A stretch of DNA of 64,000 nt from Gemmata massiliana. Its GTDB lineage: Bacteria; Planctomycetota; Planctomycetia; Gemmatales; Gemmataceae. The notes under the pieces are model-generated. The model was not told where the DNA came from, did no database searches, and was given only the letters and a program-made list of their open reading frames with translations. Shown here piece after piece: positions 1 through 7,874 of the stretch. Position 1 is the stretch's first letter. The number at the start of each line of letters is the position of its first letter. The translations under genes were made by a program, and so were the position numbers. Location: NCBI GenBank assembly GCA_000531095.1, contig HG799467.1, positions 62,001 through 126,000 on the forward strand, given 5' to 3'.

Positions 1-922
1 CCGACGGCCATTCCACGCCTTCGATCGACCCGGGCACGCCCTGGAATTCGGACTCGAACGCGGACGCGCCCACTTCGGCCCGCTTCAGCATGATGTCGAG
101 CAAGCTGAATCGCTGGGGCCAGTAGAGCACCGCGCCCTCGTCCATCGCAGCTTTGTTCCGCTCGTAGAACGCACGCGCCGTTGTGTCGCGGTTGTCGTCG
201 GCGAGGTTCGTCGCAAGCCTCTCGAACTCGTCCCACAGGTCCATTCGCTTCGGCCAGGAGTGGACGGCCTTGTACGTGTGCCCGGACCAGCCGGCGAGTT
301 TGCCGAGACGGACCGCAACGGCCTCACGGTGGATGGCGGAGCCGACGGCGAGGAAGTTCGTGTGCTCATCGCCGGCGTTCATCACCTCGCGCGTGGCCCA
401 TCGCCAAGCGTGGTCGCGTTCGATCGGCGAGATAACGTCTTTGTTCGATTGAATGTCGTCGAAAATGATGAGTGACGGTCGGGCTGATCGGTTGCGGCGC
501 CCGCGCACCTTTTTGCCGCGGCCGAGGGCCTCGATAATCGACCCGTTGCGGAGTTGGATTCGCGACGTCTTCCATTCCGGCCCGACGCCCGCTGCGTCCG
601 AGTACACCGTGCGAATCAGGTCGTTGTCTTCGAGCTCCTTCCTGATGTGCCCTAAGTGCTGGTCGGCCTGGTCGCTGCTGTCCGACAGAATGAGCGTGTA
701 CTTCTCCCAACCCTCCAGGGCGGCACGGAGCGGGTAGGCGAGCGTCTTCCAGGTGCTTTTCGCTCCACCCCGCGGCGCGATGTCGGAGATCTTCACCGAT
801 CTCCGCTTGTGGAGTTGGTGCAGCTCGGTGTCGAACTGGCGGTGAAAGTCCGCCTGGCTGCCGCGGAAGTAGTGCGGCAGGTACGTGCGGTTCCAATCCG
901 TCGGCGATAACTCACGCGCCAT
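1..922 (-). CDS. terL: Terminase large subunit, N-terminal 307 codons (runs off left edge)
   Basis: The packaging motor ATPase/nuclease that translocates phage DNA into the prohead. My translation from the ATG at 922 gives an open frame to base 1. A Walker-A-like PRGGAKST lies at about residues 50-57 and a Walker-B-like LIIFDDIQS at about residues 125-133, in the right order for the N-terminal ATPase of TerL; the C-terminal nuclease domain is beyond the window. The start overlaps the end of the small subunit by 11 bases, the usual terS-terL arrangement. I am confident of the family because of motif order and neighbour. The exact TerL subfamily (and so the packaging mechanism) cannot be assigned from this part. 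Confidence 0.85.
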   Translation of the reverse strand, partial: MARELSPTDWNRTYLPHYFRGSQADFHRQFDTELHQLHKRRSVKISDIAPRGGAKSTWKTLAYPLRAALEGWEKYTLILSDSSDQADQHLGHIRKELEDNDLIRTVYSDAAGVGPEWKTSRIQLRNGSIIEALGRGKKVRGRRNRSARPSLIIFDDIQSNKDVISPIERDHAWRWATREVMNAGDEHTNFLAVGSAIHREAVAVRLGKLAGWSGHTYKAVHSWPKRMDLWDEFERLATNLADDNRDTTARAFYERNKAAMDEGAVLYWPQRFSLLDIMLKRAEVGASAFESEFQGVPGSIEGVEWPS

Positions 923-1688
923 CAGCCGTTCCCCGGCCGCCCAAATGCGGCGGAGCGAAGAGGGGGCGAAGGGCAGTGAGGAGAGCTGCGAGTTCATCGG
1001 GGGCCATCTTGGTCAGGTCCGGCAGGTCGCCGTCTTTGATCTTCACCACGTCCTCGAACATGCCGAGGTGCCGCGCGACGTTGACCAGTGCGGCGTGTTG
1101 GTCGTTGAGTTTGGCTTCGATTCCCTCTTTGGTTTGCTTCACGCCGGCGTAGAGGCACTTCGCCGCGGCAGACAGCAACCGAGTGTCTTTGATGTGGGTT
1201 CGGCCTTCGCCCTCACCGAAGCACTCGGAGCAGTCCGGGTGAGGCGGCTTCCTCGCGTCGTAACCGTCGCCCCCCATTGTGGCGAACGTGCCGGGGTGCG
1301 GTTCCTTCGAGTTGGCCTGGTGCGCACGGACCAGCACATCGTGCGCGGCCCGATCCCGCTCCAACTCCCCCTGCGTGCGCTGGTACCGGTTCCCGCGACC
1401 GTGGCAGTACCGGCAGCACGTCCGCCGGTACTCCACGATCTCGTTCGCATCGGCCGTCGCGATCGACCAGAACCGCTGTAGGACCGCGTCCGCACTGATC
1501 TCCGTGCTTTTACTGCGTTTCGCAATCGCCGCATCGATCGCCGCTTTTACGTCAACAAAAGTCAACAACCGCTGACCGATCTGCTTCGCCGTCTTTGCCG
1601 AATACCCTGCCCGAATAGCGGCTTGCGTTGCGTTCAGATCGATCAGGTATTCAGCGACGAAACGCTGTTGCTTGGGTGTAAGAGCCAT
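912..1688 (-). CDS. terS: Terminase small subunit with DnaJ-like zinc-finger insertion
   Basis: DNA-recognition subunit of the packaging terminase. The N-terminus (ALTPKQQRFVAEYLID, then NATQAAIRAGYS) is the classic Terminase_2 (TerS) helix-turn-helix region. I chose the ATG at 1688; a TTG three codons upstream (1697) is possible. The middle carries two CxxCxGxG units (CRYCHGRG and CSECFGEG) separated by about 60 residues, the pattern of the DnaJ central zinc finger, so a zinc-binding insertion is likely. The gene ends inside terL and begins shortly after the ParB-like gene, giving the phage order parB-like/terS/terL. About 258 aa, longer than minimal TerS proteins because of the zinc insertion. 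Confidence 0.85.
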   Translation of the reverse strand: MALTPKQQRFVAEYLIDLNATQAAIRAGYSAKTAKQIGQRLLTFVDVKAAIDAAIAKRSKSTEISADAVLQRFWSIATADANEIVEYRRTCCRYCHGRGNRYQRTQGELERDRAAHDVLVRAHQANSKEPHPGTFATMGGDGYDARKPPHPDCSECFGEGEGRTHIKDTRLLSAAAKCLYAGVKQTKEGIEAKLNDQHAALVNVARHLGMFEDVVKIKDGDLPDLTKMAPDELAALLTALRPLFAPPHLGGRGTADGA

Positions 1689-1703
1689 GCCCGGCAAATG
1701 GCA

Positions 1704-2432
1704 CTATTCCGCACCTGCCGATTCTTCCGTCAGATCGCGAATCACCACTGTGAGCGTCTCATACGCCGGCCAGCGATCACCCTCGAACGGCACCCCGTGA
1801 CGCTCGGCAACCTGCCGAAACCGATCGGCCAGTGGACCGGCCAACAGCTCGGGAATCGCACCAAACACGCGATCCCGGTCGGCGCGGTACAAAGTCGATA
1901 ACGCCCGCCGGAACCGTTCCAGGGGCCGAAACGCCAAGTTTGAACCGGGGGGTTCAAGCTCAAGACCGGCCGCACTTGCGATATCCCTGACAATTTGCGT
2001 CTGACTGATACCCTCGGCATGAGCGATATCACGTGTCGTCAGGCCACGGTCACGCAACGCGACAATGCGGGCCAGTCGCTCTTCGCGCCGGGCACTCTGC
2101 TCGGCCGGACTCAGGTGCCTGCGATCAATGTTCAGGTCCAGGCACTCGATCCGCGCGTCGTCGTCGCTCATCGGCCCCCGGTGTTGGACCGGAATATCGA
2201 TCGGGTGTTCCATCTCGCTCACGATCCGCAACCGATTGGCCCCGTCGATCACGCACCGATCACCCCATGTCGGGCTGTCGTAAGTCACGACGCGAGTCAG
2301 GACCCTGCGACGTCGGGTAATCGACTCCGTAAGGCCCGCGGCCTCCCGCTTGTTCAGCGGCCGGATCAGATCAGCAAACGGGAGCCGGTATAACAGCCCG
2401 CCCAGGCGAATCACCTTCACTGTCTCACTCAC
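1704..2432 (-). CDS. ParB/Srx-type nuclease-fold protein (phage ParB-like)
   Basis: The 242-aa protein begins at a GTG (2432) that overlaps the stop of the upstream gene in a 4-base GTGA. The N-terminal part has the ParB-like layout: a region with PLNKREAAGLTESI, then VIDGANRLRIVSE (the DGxxRxxA-type nucleotide-binding motif), followed by a helix-turn-helix-like stretch (RGLTTRDIAHAEGISQTQI). Phages often carry such proteins just upstream of terS. They may act as nucleases or DNA-binding regulators rather than in plasmid partition. The longer reading frame upstream of the GTG is a shadow of gene 2429-2623. No ParA is visible, so a true partition role is unlikely. Confidence 0.75.
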   Translation of the reverse strand: MSETVKVIRLGGLLYRLPFADLIRPLNKREAAGLTESITRRRRVLTRVVTYDSPTWGDRCVIDGANRLRIVSEMEHPIDIPVQHRGPMSDDDARIECLDLNIDRRHLSPAEQSARREERLARIVALRDRGLTTRDIAHAEGISQTQIVRDIASAAGLELEPPGSNLAFRPLERFRRALSTLYRADRDRVFGAIPELLAGPLADRFRQVAERHGVPFEGDRWPAYETLTVVIRDLTEESAGAE

Positions 2433-2623
2433 GCTTTGGCCCTCGCCTTGGTGTTCGGATCTTTCCCCGCTTCGAGCCGCATCCAGCTCCCGTTCCTCAG
2501 CCCACTCTTGTCCATCAGCGCCAGGGCCTGCGGTCCCGTTTCCGCCCGACCGACCTCGCGCCACTTGTGCCGCTTCGTCTCCCGGTACCACAACACGACC
2601 TGCGGATTATTCTGATCGCTCAC
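2429..2623 (-). CDS. Small phage protein of unknown function (64 aa)
   Basis: Starts at an ATG at 2623 and ends in a 4-base overlap with the ParB-like gene, so the two are probably translationally coupled. The sequence reads like a compact beta-rich protein with VVLWYRETKRHKWREVG near the N-terminus and a basic C-terminal tail (KARAKA). I do not recognise the family. Its support as a real gene comes from the tight spacing with both neighbours and the ATG start, not from homology. Confidence 0.55.
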   Translation of the reverse strand: MSDQNNPQVVLWYRETKRHKWREVGRAETGPQALALMDKSGLRNGSWMRLEAGKDPNTKARAKA

Positions 2624-2638
2624 CTAATGCCCTCCGAA

Positions 2639-3085
2639 TCAGATCTGCCGACCCGCTGCCAACTCACGAGCGCGGGCCTGGATCTCGCGACAGGCCGCAA
2701 CAACCCCGACCGTGTCACGCCACTGGCGAGCGGCCACACAGCGCGATGCCGCTGCGCTGATGACCTCATCGAAGCCGCTGACACGTAATTGGCCGATCAT
2801 CCCGTCCGTTTCGCTCTCAAGCGCAGCCAGAGGCCCTGGCTGCCACGCGCGGAGCCACTCCAGCACTTCGGGTTTCCGGGCGACTAGCTGCTCACCGACG
2901 GACCGGGCTTCCTTCGGGCCTTTGATCCGCAGCGAATCGCCATCCACGATGAGCGCGATACCCGCTCGAACGGCTTGAAAGACCAGTTCCGGGACCGAAT
3001 CGCAGGTTTGCCGCAGGTTTGACGCAGGTTCCAACGCAGGTTTCCTCCGAAATCGGTTGTCGCAACCTGTTGAAAGATAAAGCAC
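2639..3085 (-). CDS. TubC-N-like small protein next to the origin
   Basis: The core (AGIALIVDGDSLRIKGP, then KPEVLEWLR) resembles the TubC N-terminal docking-domain fold found in many phage and primase-associated proteins; the remainder is an Ala-rich helical tail. The open frame starts at a GTG (3085) that has no clear ribosome-binding site, and its first 30 codons overlap four of the iterons at 3001-3043. The N-terminal part may therefore be constrained by origin sequence rather than protein function, and the true start may be further in. It lies immediately downstream of the replicative helicase and origin in transcription order. Function unknown. Confidence 0.5.
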   Translation of the reverse strand: MLYLSTGCDNRFRRKPALEPASNLRQTCDSVPELVFQAVRAGIALIVDGDSLRIKGPKEARSVGEQLVARKPEVLEWLRAWQPGPLAALESETDGMIGQLRVSGFDEVISAAASRCVAARQWRDTVGVVAACREIQARARELAAGRQI

Positions 3086-3378
3086 TTACAAAGACACCGC
3101 AGGTTTCGCAGGTTTGAAACCGGGTTAATCACCTCACACATGCGCGTATGCACACGCACACACGCATGCACGGGCGCCCGCGTATACGCTAAGGTGGGCA
3201 AAGAAACCTGCGAAACCTGCGGTGTTTCCATAACTCGTTCACTAATGCCATGTTGTGGACTGCCTGTTTTTGAGAAACCTGCGTTGAAACCTGCGATAAA
3301 CCTGCACGAAACCTGCGGTGTAAGCTGGGTCAGAATGTCGCTCGGGATTTCGGCTCGGAAACCTGCGGCAAACCTGCA
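3001..3378. repeat. Mirror-symmetric array of 14 nine-bp iterons: candidate replication origin
   Basis: Left of the axis the unit CGCAGGTTT occurs at 3001, 3012, 3023 (one mismatch), 3035, 3098 and 3107. Right of the axis the reverse complement AAACCTGCG occurs at 3204, 3213, 3275, 3287, 3298 (last base differs), 3309, 3359 and 3370 (last base differs). Units are spaced 11-12 bp within clusters, about one helical turn, and 9 bp in the inner pairs. The four-unit clusters 3001-3043 and 3275-3317 and the inner pairs are equidistant from an axis at about 3159. The inner pairs form a 22-bp perfect inverted repeat (3094-3115 with 3204-3225) around a central alternating CA/GC-rich stretch. The array abuts the helicase and primase genes, which is where a phage origin is expected. 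Confidence 0.75.
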
Positions 3379-5493
3379 TCACGCTGTGATGTCGAATTCC
3401 TCGTCAGACTCCGCATATTCATTTCTGGGCTTGGCTTCCGGCTTCTTGCTCGCCTTCACCTCTTGCAGCTTGTAACGCGGCCTACCGCTGTGATCGCGGT
3501 CCTCTTTGCCGTCCTGCCGAGTGACAGCCACGATGCGGTACCCGGCGCACACGCGGTCCCGCTGCTTCCGGAGGAAGCGCCCTAGCTGCTTCTTCCGGCC
3601 GTCGTCGTTCTCCGCGGTCAAAACGGATTCGAGAATCTCTTTCGCATCGGTGAACAGCTCCGACGCCATAACGGGAAGTGAATGGTGGCGTTCCCACCAA
3701 GCGCGGACGAACTCCGGCATCTCGTTCGCCTCGTTCGCGGAGAGTTGACGGAACTCCTCCGCGTTACCCAGCAGCCCATCAATCCCCGCGGCCGCGAGGA
3801 TGCCACCCACAGTGCGGGACCAGTGCTCGAACTTGCCGAGCGTCTCGGAGCCGGGCGGACGGCCCTGCGTGAGCCAGTTGTTCACAAGGGTGATGAGTGC
3901 GGCGAGCAGCCGTTCCCGGTTGTCTCGGATCCACTGGTGAATGTCGGGGTGGCGGTAACCGACGTGCTCGCTCGGGTTCTCCTCCCCACGGTCCAGGCGA
4001 ATCCAGTAGACGCGGCGGGCGATCTCGCGGGACACAAGGACGTTGTTCCCAGTGAGGAGCCAGCATACGTTGACGCGAGCGCGGGCAACGGTGGACGAGC
4101 CGAGGATGCGGCCGCGCTTGTATTTGGACGTGAGAGCCGCCGCGAGGTTGCCACTATCAACGGTCTTATTCGCGTTGTCGAAGTACACAACGGGCGAGCC
4201 GGCAATCAGTTCGGCCAGGAGCAGCTTGTTCCACTCCTCGTCTGAGAGGTCGGGACTCATCGCCTGAGGGATTTCGCCGATCGTGGTGAGTGTGACCACT
4301 TCCGCCAGCAACGATTTTCCCGTTCCTTCCGCCGGTGCGTCGATCAGCGCGAGCGGGGTCGGGCCGTCGATCGCGTGGCGGATCAGTGGCAAGATCAGCA
4401 TCGCAACCGCGTTGGCACGGCTCGACTGATCCACGAACGGGAAGTCGCCGAGCAGCTCCGTGACGATCAGCTCCCGCGCGGCCTCGACCTCTTCGACCGA
4501 CGGCCGGACCGGGACCGATGGGAGCGCGAGCGAACCGAGGTCGCAGTAGATCAGGGACGACGGGTGATAGCCGGAGGTCGCGGCCAGTTCCCATTTGGGA
4601 CCGAATACCGGATAGGTAGCGACCGAACGCAAATGTGGGATACCGGGCCACGCACCGCGGGCCGGAAAGCTCGTCAAAAGCGGTAGGGGCGGGAAGTCGT
4701 CCTTATAAGTGACACCCTGACTCGTTTCTTTGCGCGAGATCCAGTTGGCCACGCGCGCGAGCACGCCACGCAGCGAGTACGTATCCAGCTCGCGGGCCAT
4801 CAGAGACGAATCAGGATCGCTCTTCTGGAGGTCGACCAGGCCGCACCCATTACCCACGAACACGGACGGCGGGTCGTTGGCACGGACGAGGGCCTGCAGC
4901 GCGTCCGACTCGACGTCGCGGTACTGGCGCCCGTTGTGGACGATGTCCGGCAGGTCGTTGAGCGTGGAACCGTGGCCGTCGCCGTCACCGGCGGGCGGTG
5001 GCACACCTCGACCGGAACCGGCCGGCTGCTCGGACCGCGTGCGGGACCGCGATTCGCTCGGTGCGTTCCAGCCCGGCCGGTCCTCCTGCAGCTTCCACCC
5101 GCGCCCCTTTGGACAGGGTCCGCGATCGACCGCCTCATTCCATTTGCGGCGCAGCCCCTGCTTCCCGTCCTCTTCCCACGGCGGTGAACAGGTCGCGTTG
5201 TACTCGTCGAGCAGCGCGTAGCCGTCGGCTTCATCCACGCCGAAGTCATTCCAGATGACTCTGGCCGCGTGAAAAACGCGATCGCTCCCGTTCTGGCCCT
5301 CGACCGACGGGGGCAGTGTCTTCAGGTAGGCACGGCACCTCGCGACGCGGTTGTCCGCGTGCGGTCCGGTGCCCCGGGGCCGCTCGGCTCGTGGTGGGGC
5401 TGCAGCCCGACGCGCCGCTTCCTCCGCCGCGATCTCCGCGAGATATTCGGCCGCTACTTGCTCGATCAATTCGCGCGGGGTGACCTGACACAC
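3379..5493 (-). CDS. Phage D5-like replicative helicase with PriCT-type N-terminal region
   Basis: A 704-aa ATPase that probably unwinds DNA at the adjacent iteron origin. A Walker A (APAEGTGKSLL, about residues 386-396) and Walker B (VVYFDNANK, about 435-443) are present, followed by a sensor-like LLTGNN. The N-terminal 130 residues (AYLKTLPPSVEGQNG, then WNDFGVDEADGYALL) resemble the primase C-terminal/helicase-linker region common in phage primase-helicases. I chose the GTG at 5493, one base after the primase stop and preceded by CGGAG; the upstream extension is a shadow. The catalytic primase domain is absent here but is encoded by the gene just upstream, so primase and helicase are split between two genes. 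Confidence 0.8.
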   Translation of the reverse strand: MCQVTPRELIEQVAAEYLAEIAAEEAARRAAAPPRAERPRGTGPHADNRVARCRAYLKTLPPSVEGQNGSDRVFHAARVIWNDFGVDEADGYALLDEYNATCSPPWEEDGKQGLRRKWNEAVDRGPCPKGRGWKLQEDRPGWNAPSESRSRTRSEQPAGSGRGVPPPAGDGDGHGSTLNDLPDIVHNGRQYRDVESDALQALVRANDPPSVFVGNGCGLVDLQKSDPDSSLMARELDTYSLRGVLARVANWISRKETSQGVTYKDDFPPLPLLTSFPARGAWPGIPHLRSVATYPVFGPKWELAATSGYHPSSLIYCDLGSLALPSVPVRPSVEEVEAARELIVTELLGDFPFVDQSSRANAVAMLILPLIRHAIDGPTPLALIDAPAEGTGKSLLAEVVTLTTIGEIPQAMSPDLSDEEWNKLLLAELIAGSPVVYFDNANKTVDSGNLAAALTSKYKRGRILGSSTVARARVNVCWLLTGNNVLVSREIARRVYWIRLDRGEENPSEHVGYRHPDIHQWIRDNRERLLAALITLVNNWLTQGRPPGSETLGKFEHWSRTVGGILAAAGIDGLLGNAEEFRQLSANEANEMPEFVRAWWERHHSLPVMASELFTDAKEILESVLTAENDDGRKKQLGRFLRKQRDRVCAGYRIVAVTRQDGKEDRDHSGRPRYKLQEVKASKKPEAKPRNEYAESDEEFDITA

Positions 5494-5494
5494 G

Positions 5495-6241
5495 TCATGC
5501 TCCGATCGTAGACGGCACTTCGAGGACGCGGCACATGCGGTGCGGGCGCTCCGGGGTGCTGTCACCCTTCCGCGCCCACGTACCGGGGATCTTGATGATG
5601 CGACTCGGATTGAAAACGGTCGTGTCCACGCCCGCGAGCGGCGTGTTGTGGCGTCGTGCCATCTGCTTCAGCGTGCGTTCGATCTGGCCCCCGTCGTCGC
5701 GGGGCAGATCGACGCGGTACCACAGGTGGAACCCGTTCCCGCTGTCGATGAACATGGGAGCCCGGAACCCGCGGGCACTCAGATCGGACCGCACGCCGTC
5801 GATCACCGAGCGGGCCGCGGCCTTTTCCTCGTCGGTGGAGCTGACACCGGCGATGCGGCGCTTCGGGTCGACGTCCACGACGACCCACCGGCGCGAGACC
5901 ACGTCGCCATCGTCCGCGGAGATCTTCGCCAGCCCGTCACCCATCCGGTTGTTAGCGCGGGACAGGTAGACCGGGTCCACGCCGTTCATCGTGACGTAGA
6001 TCCCGGCCGGCTGCAGCTCAAGGGGGCGCGAGACGTACCCCTTGACGGCTTCCCAGAAGCCGCGCTTGCCCGGTTCGGTGAGCAGATCGAAGAACCCGGC
6101 CTCGGTGCGCGGGCGCCCGTACCGCTGCGGGGCGTTCGGCACCCGCAGTTCGACCACGAGCGAGCCGACGGCACCGGCAGTGAACACCGGGACAAAGCGT
6201 TTCAACTGCTCGCCACATTCGTTAATGGCGCTCTGTTCCAC
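5495..6241 (-). CDS. Archaeo-eukaryotic-type (AEP) phage primase
   Basis: A 248-aa protein that probably makes primers for element replication together with the helicase one base downstream. AEP hallmarks are visible: WVVVDVDPKRR (the hhDhD metal-binding motif I), DSGNGFHLWYRV (the sxH motif II with the glycine-rich lead-in) and a later VDTTVFNPSRIIKIPGT block corresponding to motif III and the conserved PGT(W) turn of phage AEPs. I preferred the GTG at 6241, preceded by GGAGG at a good distance, over the open frame starting at 6289, because the latter begins inside a perfect hairpin (6263-6297). No C-terminal PriCT is fused; that region sits in the helicase gene. Confidence 0.8.
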   Translation of the reverse strand: MEQSAINECGEQLKRFVPVFTAGAVGSLVVELRVPNAPQRYGRPRTEAGFFDLLTEPGKRGFWEAVKGYVSRPLELQPAGIYVTMNGVDPVYLSRANNRMGDGLAKISADDGDVVSRRWVVVDVDPKRRIAGVSSTDEEKAAARSVIDGVRSDLSARGFRAPMFIDSGNGFHLWYRVDLPRDDGGQIERTLKQMARRHNTPLAGVDTTVFNPSRIIKIPGTWARKGDSTPERPHRMCRVLEVPSTIGA

Positions 6242-6262
6242 CCGCACGCCTCCATTGCGTCG

Positions 6263-6297
6263 AACGGCCCGTGTGGACGTGTTCCACACGGGCCGTT
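6263..6297. terminator. Perfect 15-bp hairpin before the primase gene
   Basis: Arms 6263-6277 and 6283-6297 are exactly complementary with a 5-base loop. It lies between the stop of the zinc-ribbon gene (6325) and the primase start (6241). There is no U-run in the direction of transcription, so it may be a processing or attenuation structure or an operator rather than a classic terminator. It breaks the otherwise gapless gene series exactly at the replication module. Confidence 0.6.
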
Positions 6298-6324
6298 ATT
6301 AGTTCCGCCGCAGCCCTGGCGGGC

Positions 6325-6627
6325 CTACTCGGATGACTGGTTATCGATCCACTTCTGAAGCTCGCAGATGGTGCCAGAGAGCCGGCACGCGACTGCGTAC
6401 CAGTACCCTGCGTGAATCTCGGTCAGGTGATCGCGAAACGTCTGAGTTCCGCCGTCGCCTTTAGTTGGTACCGCGTCGGCAATCAGCTTCGGCAGGATCG
6501 CGACAGCACACTCTCCGCAGACGTAAACATCCTGACGGCCCGACCACATAGCTGAGGCCAGGTCGCCGCAATTGAAACACGGCTTGGCTGGCGGGGCCTC
6601 TTCGGGCCGGGGGTACTGAATTCGCAT
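6325..6627 (-). CDS. Small zinc-ribbon-like protein (100 aa)
   Basis: Two CxxC knuckles (CFNCGD and, about 20 residues later, VCGECAVAI) near the N-terminus suggest a four-Cys zinc ribbon; the remaining 60 residues are amphipathic (TEIHAGYWYAVACRLSGTI). Starts with ATG at 6627, sharing one base with the stop of the upstream gene. Zinc ribbons of this kind in phages are often DNA- or protein-binding adaptors. I cannot name a family. It is the last gene before the hairpin that precedes the primase. Confidence 0.6.
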   Translation of the reverse strand: MRIQYPRPEEAPPAKPCFNCGDLASAMWSGRQDVYVCGECAVAILPKLIADAVPTKGDGGTQTFRDHLTEIHAGYWYAVACRLSGTICELQKWIDNQSSE

Positions 6628-7070
6628 CAGACAGCCTCTCTGCTTTTCTGGTTCCTTCCGGTGGCCACTTTGCGAACGTTCTGTTCGGCCTCGGCTCGTA
6701 GTTCGGCCCGCGCCGCGGCGAGTTCTTCGGGAGTAGGGAACCGCCGACCGGTGATCGCCTCACACAACTCCTTCAGCACCGCGGCGCCGCGCTCGACAAT
6801 GCTGAGCGCGGCGCGATCGTCTGCGAATTCGGCGCGCATCACCTCACCCCACGTAAACGCGACCCGCGGAAACATGATCGCGGCCGGGCGCTGGTCAGCG
6901 GGGCGCTGGTCGATCTCGTCGGAGACAACCAGGTCGATGCCCAACTGTTTCTTTGCGATCGCCCGCCAAGTGTCGGACGTGTCCTCGTGATCCGCGAGCC
7001 ACGCCCAATAATCAGGTGGCACCCGGTCGAGAGGTTCGCCGCGGTATCTACCGAACGGGATGCGGAGCAC
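6627..7070 (-). CDS. DUF3820-like small phage protein (147 aa)
   Basis: The N-terminus reads VLRIPFGRYRGEPLDRVPPDYWAWL, the recognisable 'fG+y+G..l..vP..Yl.Wl' motif of DUF3820-type proteins that occur in phages and near exonucleases. I chose the GTG at 7070, preceded by GGAGG five bases away, because the longer frame overlaps RNase H and is out of character. The C-terminal half is helical (PTPEELAAARAELRAEAEQNV), perhaps a coiled coil. The molecular role of this family is unknown; a link to nucleic-acid processing is an inference from the neighbouring RNase H, primase and helicase. Confidence 0.6.
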   Translation of the reverse strand: MLRIPFGRYRGEPLDRVPPDYWAWLADHEDTSDTWRAIAKKQLGIDLVVSDEIDQRPADQRPAAIMFPRVAFTWGEVMRAEFADDRAALSIVERGAAVLKELCEAITGRRFPTPEELAAARAELRAEAEQNVRKVATGRNQKSREAV

Positions 7071-7119
7071 GTGGCCCTCCGTAGTCAGTAAGCCTGCGAC
7101 GAATCGGCCAATGGCACGG

Positions 7120-7602
7120 TTACTTCTTCTTCTCCCGGACCGGGAACGGTTTGCCGGTGGCACCCACGTAGGCCGCTTGCGTGAGACTGTCGGCCGCGGT
7201 GTTGAAATCACGCTTCACCCACGTCGCCGACCACGGGCACCCGATGGACGTGAGCAGCTCTCGGCACCGCGCGAGCAGCGGGCGGAGATTCGCAGCGTTA
7301 CAGGCCCATCGTCCGCTGAGTTGCTCGACGACGAGTTTCGAGTCACCACTAATAAGGAGCGAGTGTTCAGACGCCGGCTTCAGAACCGAGCGGTAGTTAG
7401 AATCAACGAACGCGAGTGCCTTTCCGAGCGCAACCCACTCAGCGACGTTGTTGGTCATCGGCACCGATAGTGGTTCGACGATGCCAACGCCGTACACAGG
7501 GACGGACCGGCCAGGCAGATCACGGATGATGAAGCCCCAAGTGCCAACTCCACCGGGATTCACCGGTTCGCACGCGCCGTCGAAGTTGATTGCAACGATC
7601 AC
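7120..7602 (-). CDS. rnhA: Ribonuclease HI (phage)
   Basis: Cleaves the RNA strand of RNA-DNA hybrids, for example to remove primers during replication. The four catalytic acids are visible in order: D in NFDGAC, E in NNVAEWVALG, D in ISGDSKLVVEQL and D in FNTAADSLTQAA. The 160-aa length fits the family. Start is the GTG at 7602, preceded by GGGAGGAG and forming a GTGA overlap with the stop of the upstream gene; the open frame extends far upstream of this but that part is shadow. Sits in the replication half of the element, upstream of primase and helicase. Confidence 0.85.
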   Translation of the reverse strand: MIVAINFDGACEPVNPGGVGTWGFIIRDLPGRSVPVYGVGIVEPLSVPMTNNVAEWVALGKALAFVDSNYRSVLKPASEHSLLISGDSKLVVEQLSGRWACNAANLRPLLARCRELLTSIGCPWSATWVKRDFNTAADSLTQAAYVGATGKPFPVREKKK

Positions 7603-7874
7603 AATCCGGCTCCTCCCGCTATCACAGCCGCGTCGAGCATGAGCAGCCCAGACACGCGCAGCAGTAGATCTGTAGCCTGGAACAAAACCGCCTCGCCGCC
7701 CGCGTCGTTGTGCTCGTCTCGCCACCAGTAGAACGACCATAGGTTGACCGCCCGGCGTTCGGCTGCGTAAGCTTTGTCGCGGAGTTCCATCCATTCCCGG
7801 TACTGCTGCGGCTGCCACGGCGCACGACGCGACCTACCGGACGGGAACGCTGCCTGCAGTTGCTCGGTGGTCAC
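7599..7874 (-). CDS. Unknown phage protein (91 aa)
   Basis: Starts with GTG (7874) and ends with TGA (7599), each overlapping its neighbour by 4 bases. The first half is Arg- and Trp-rich (QQYREWMELRDKAYAAERR, then WSFYWWRDEH); the second half is hydrophobic and helical and ends AAVIAGGAGL. No family recognised. It is kept because the overlaps on both sides mean the reading frame is under the same packing as the rest of the operon. Confidence 0.5.
   Translation of the reverse strand: MTTEQLQAAFPSGRSRRAPWQPQQYREWMELRDKAYAAERRAVNLWSFYWWRDEHNDAGGEAVLFQATDLLLRVSGLLMLDAAVIAGGAGL

Noticed and set aside
1704-2432. Plasmid-type ParABS partition system
   Set aside because: Only a ParB/Srx-fold protein next to terS is present; there is no ParA and no parS cluster.
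3001-3378. CRISPR-like array of CGCAGGTTT repeats
   Set aside because: Units are only 9 bp with 0-3 bp spacers in the clusters, in both orientations, and there are no cas genes; it fits an iteron origin instead.
6241-6289. Primase start at 6289
   Set aside because: That GTG lies inside a perfect 15-bp hairpin and has no ribosome-binding site; the GTG at 6241 has GGAGG upstream.
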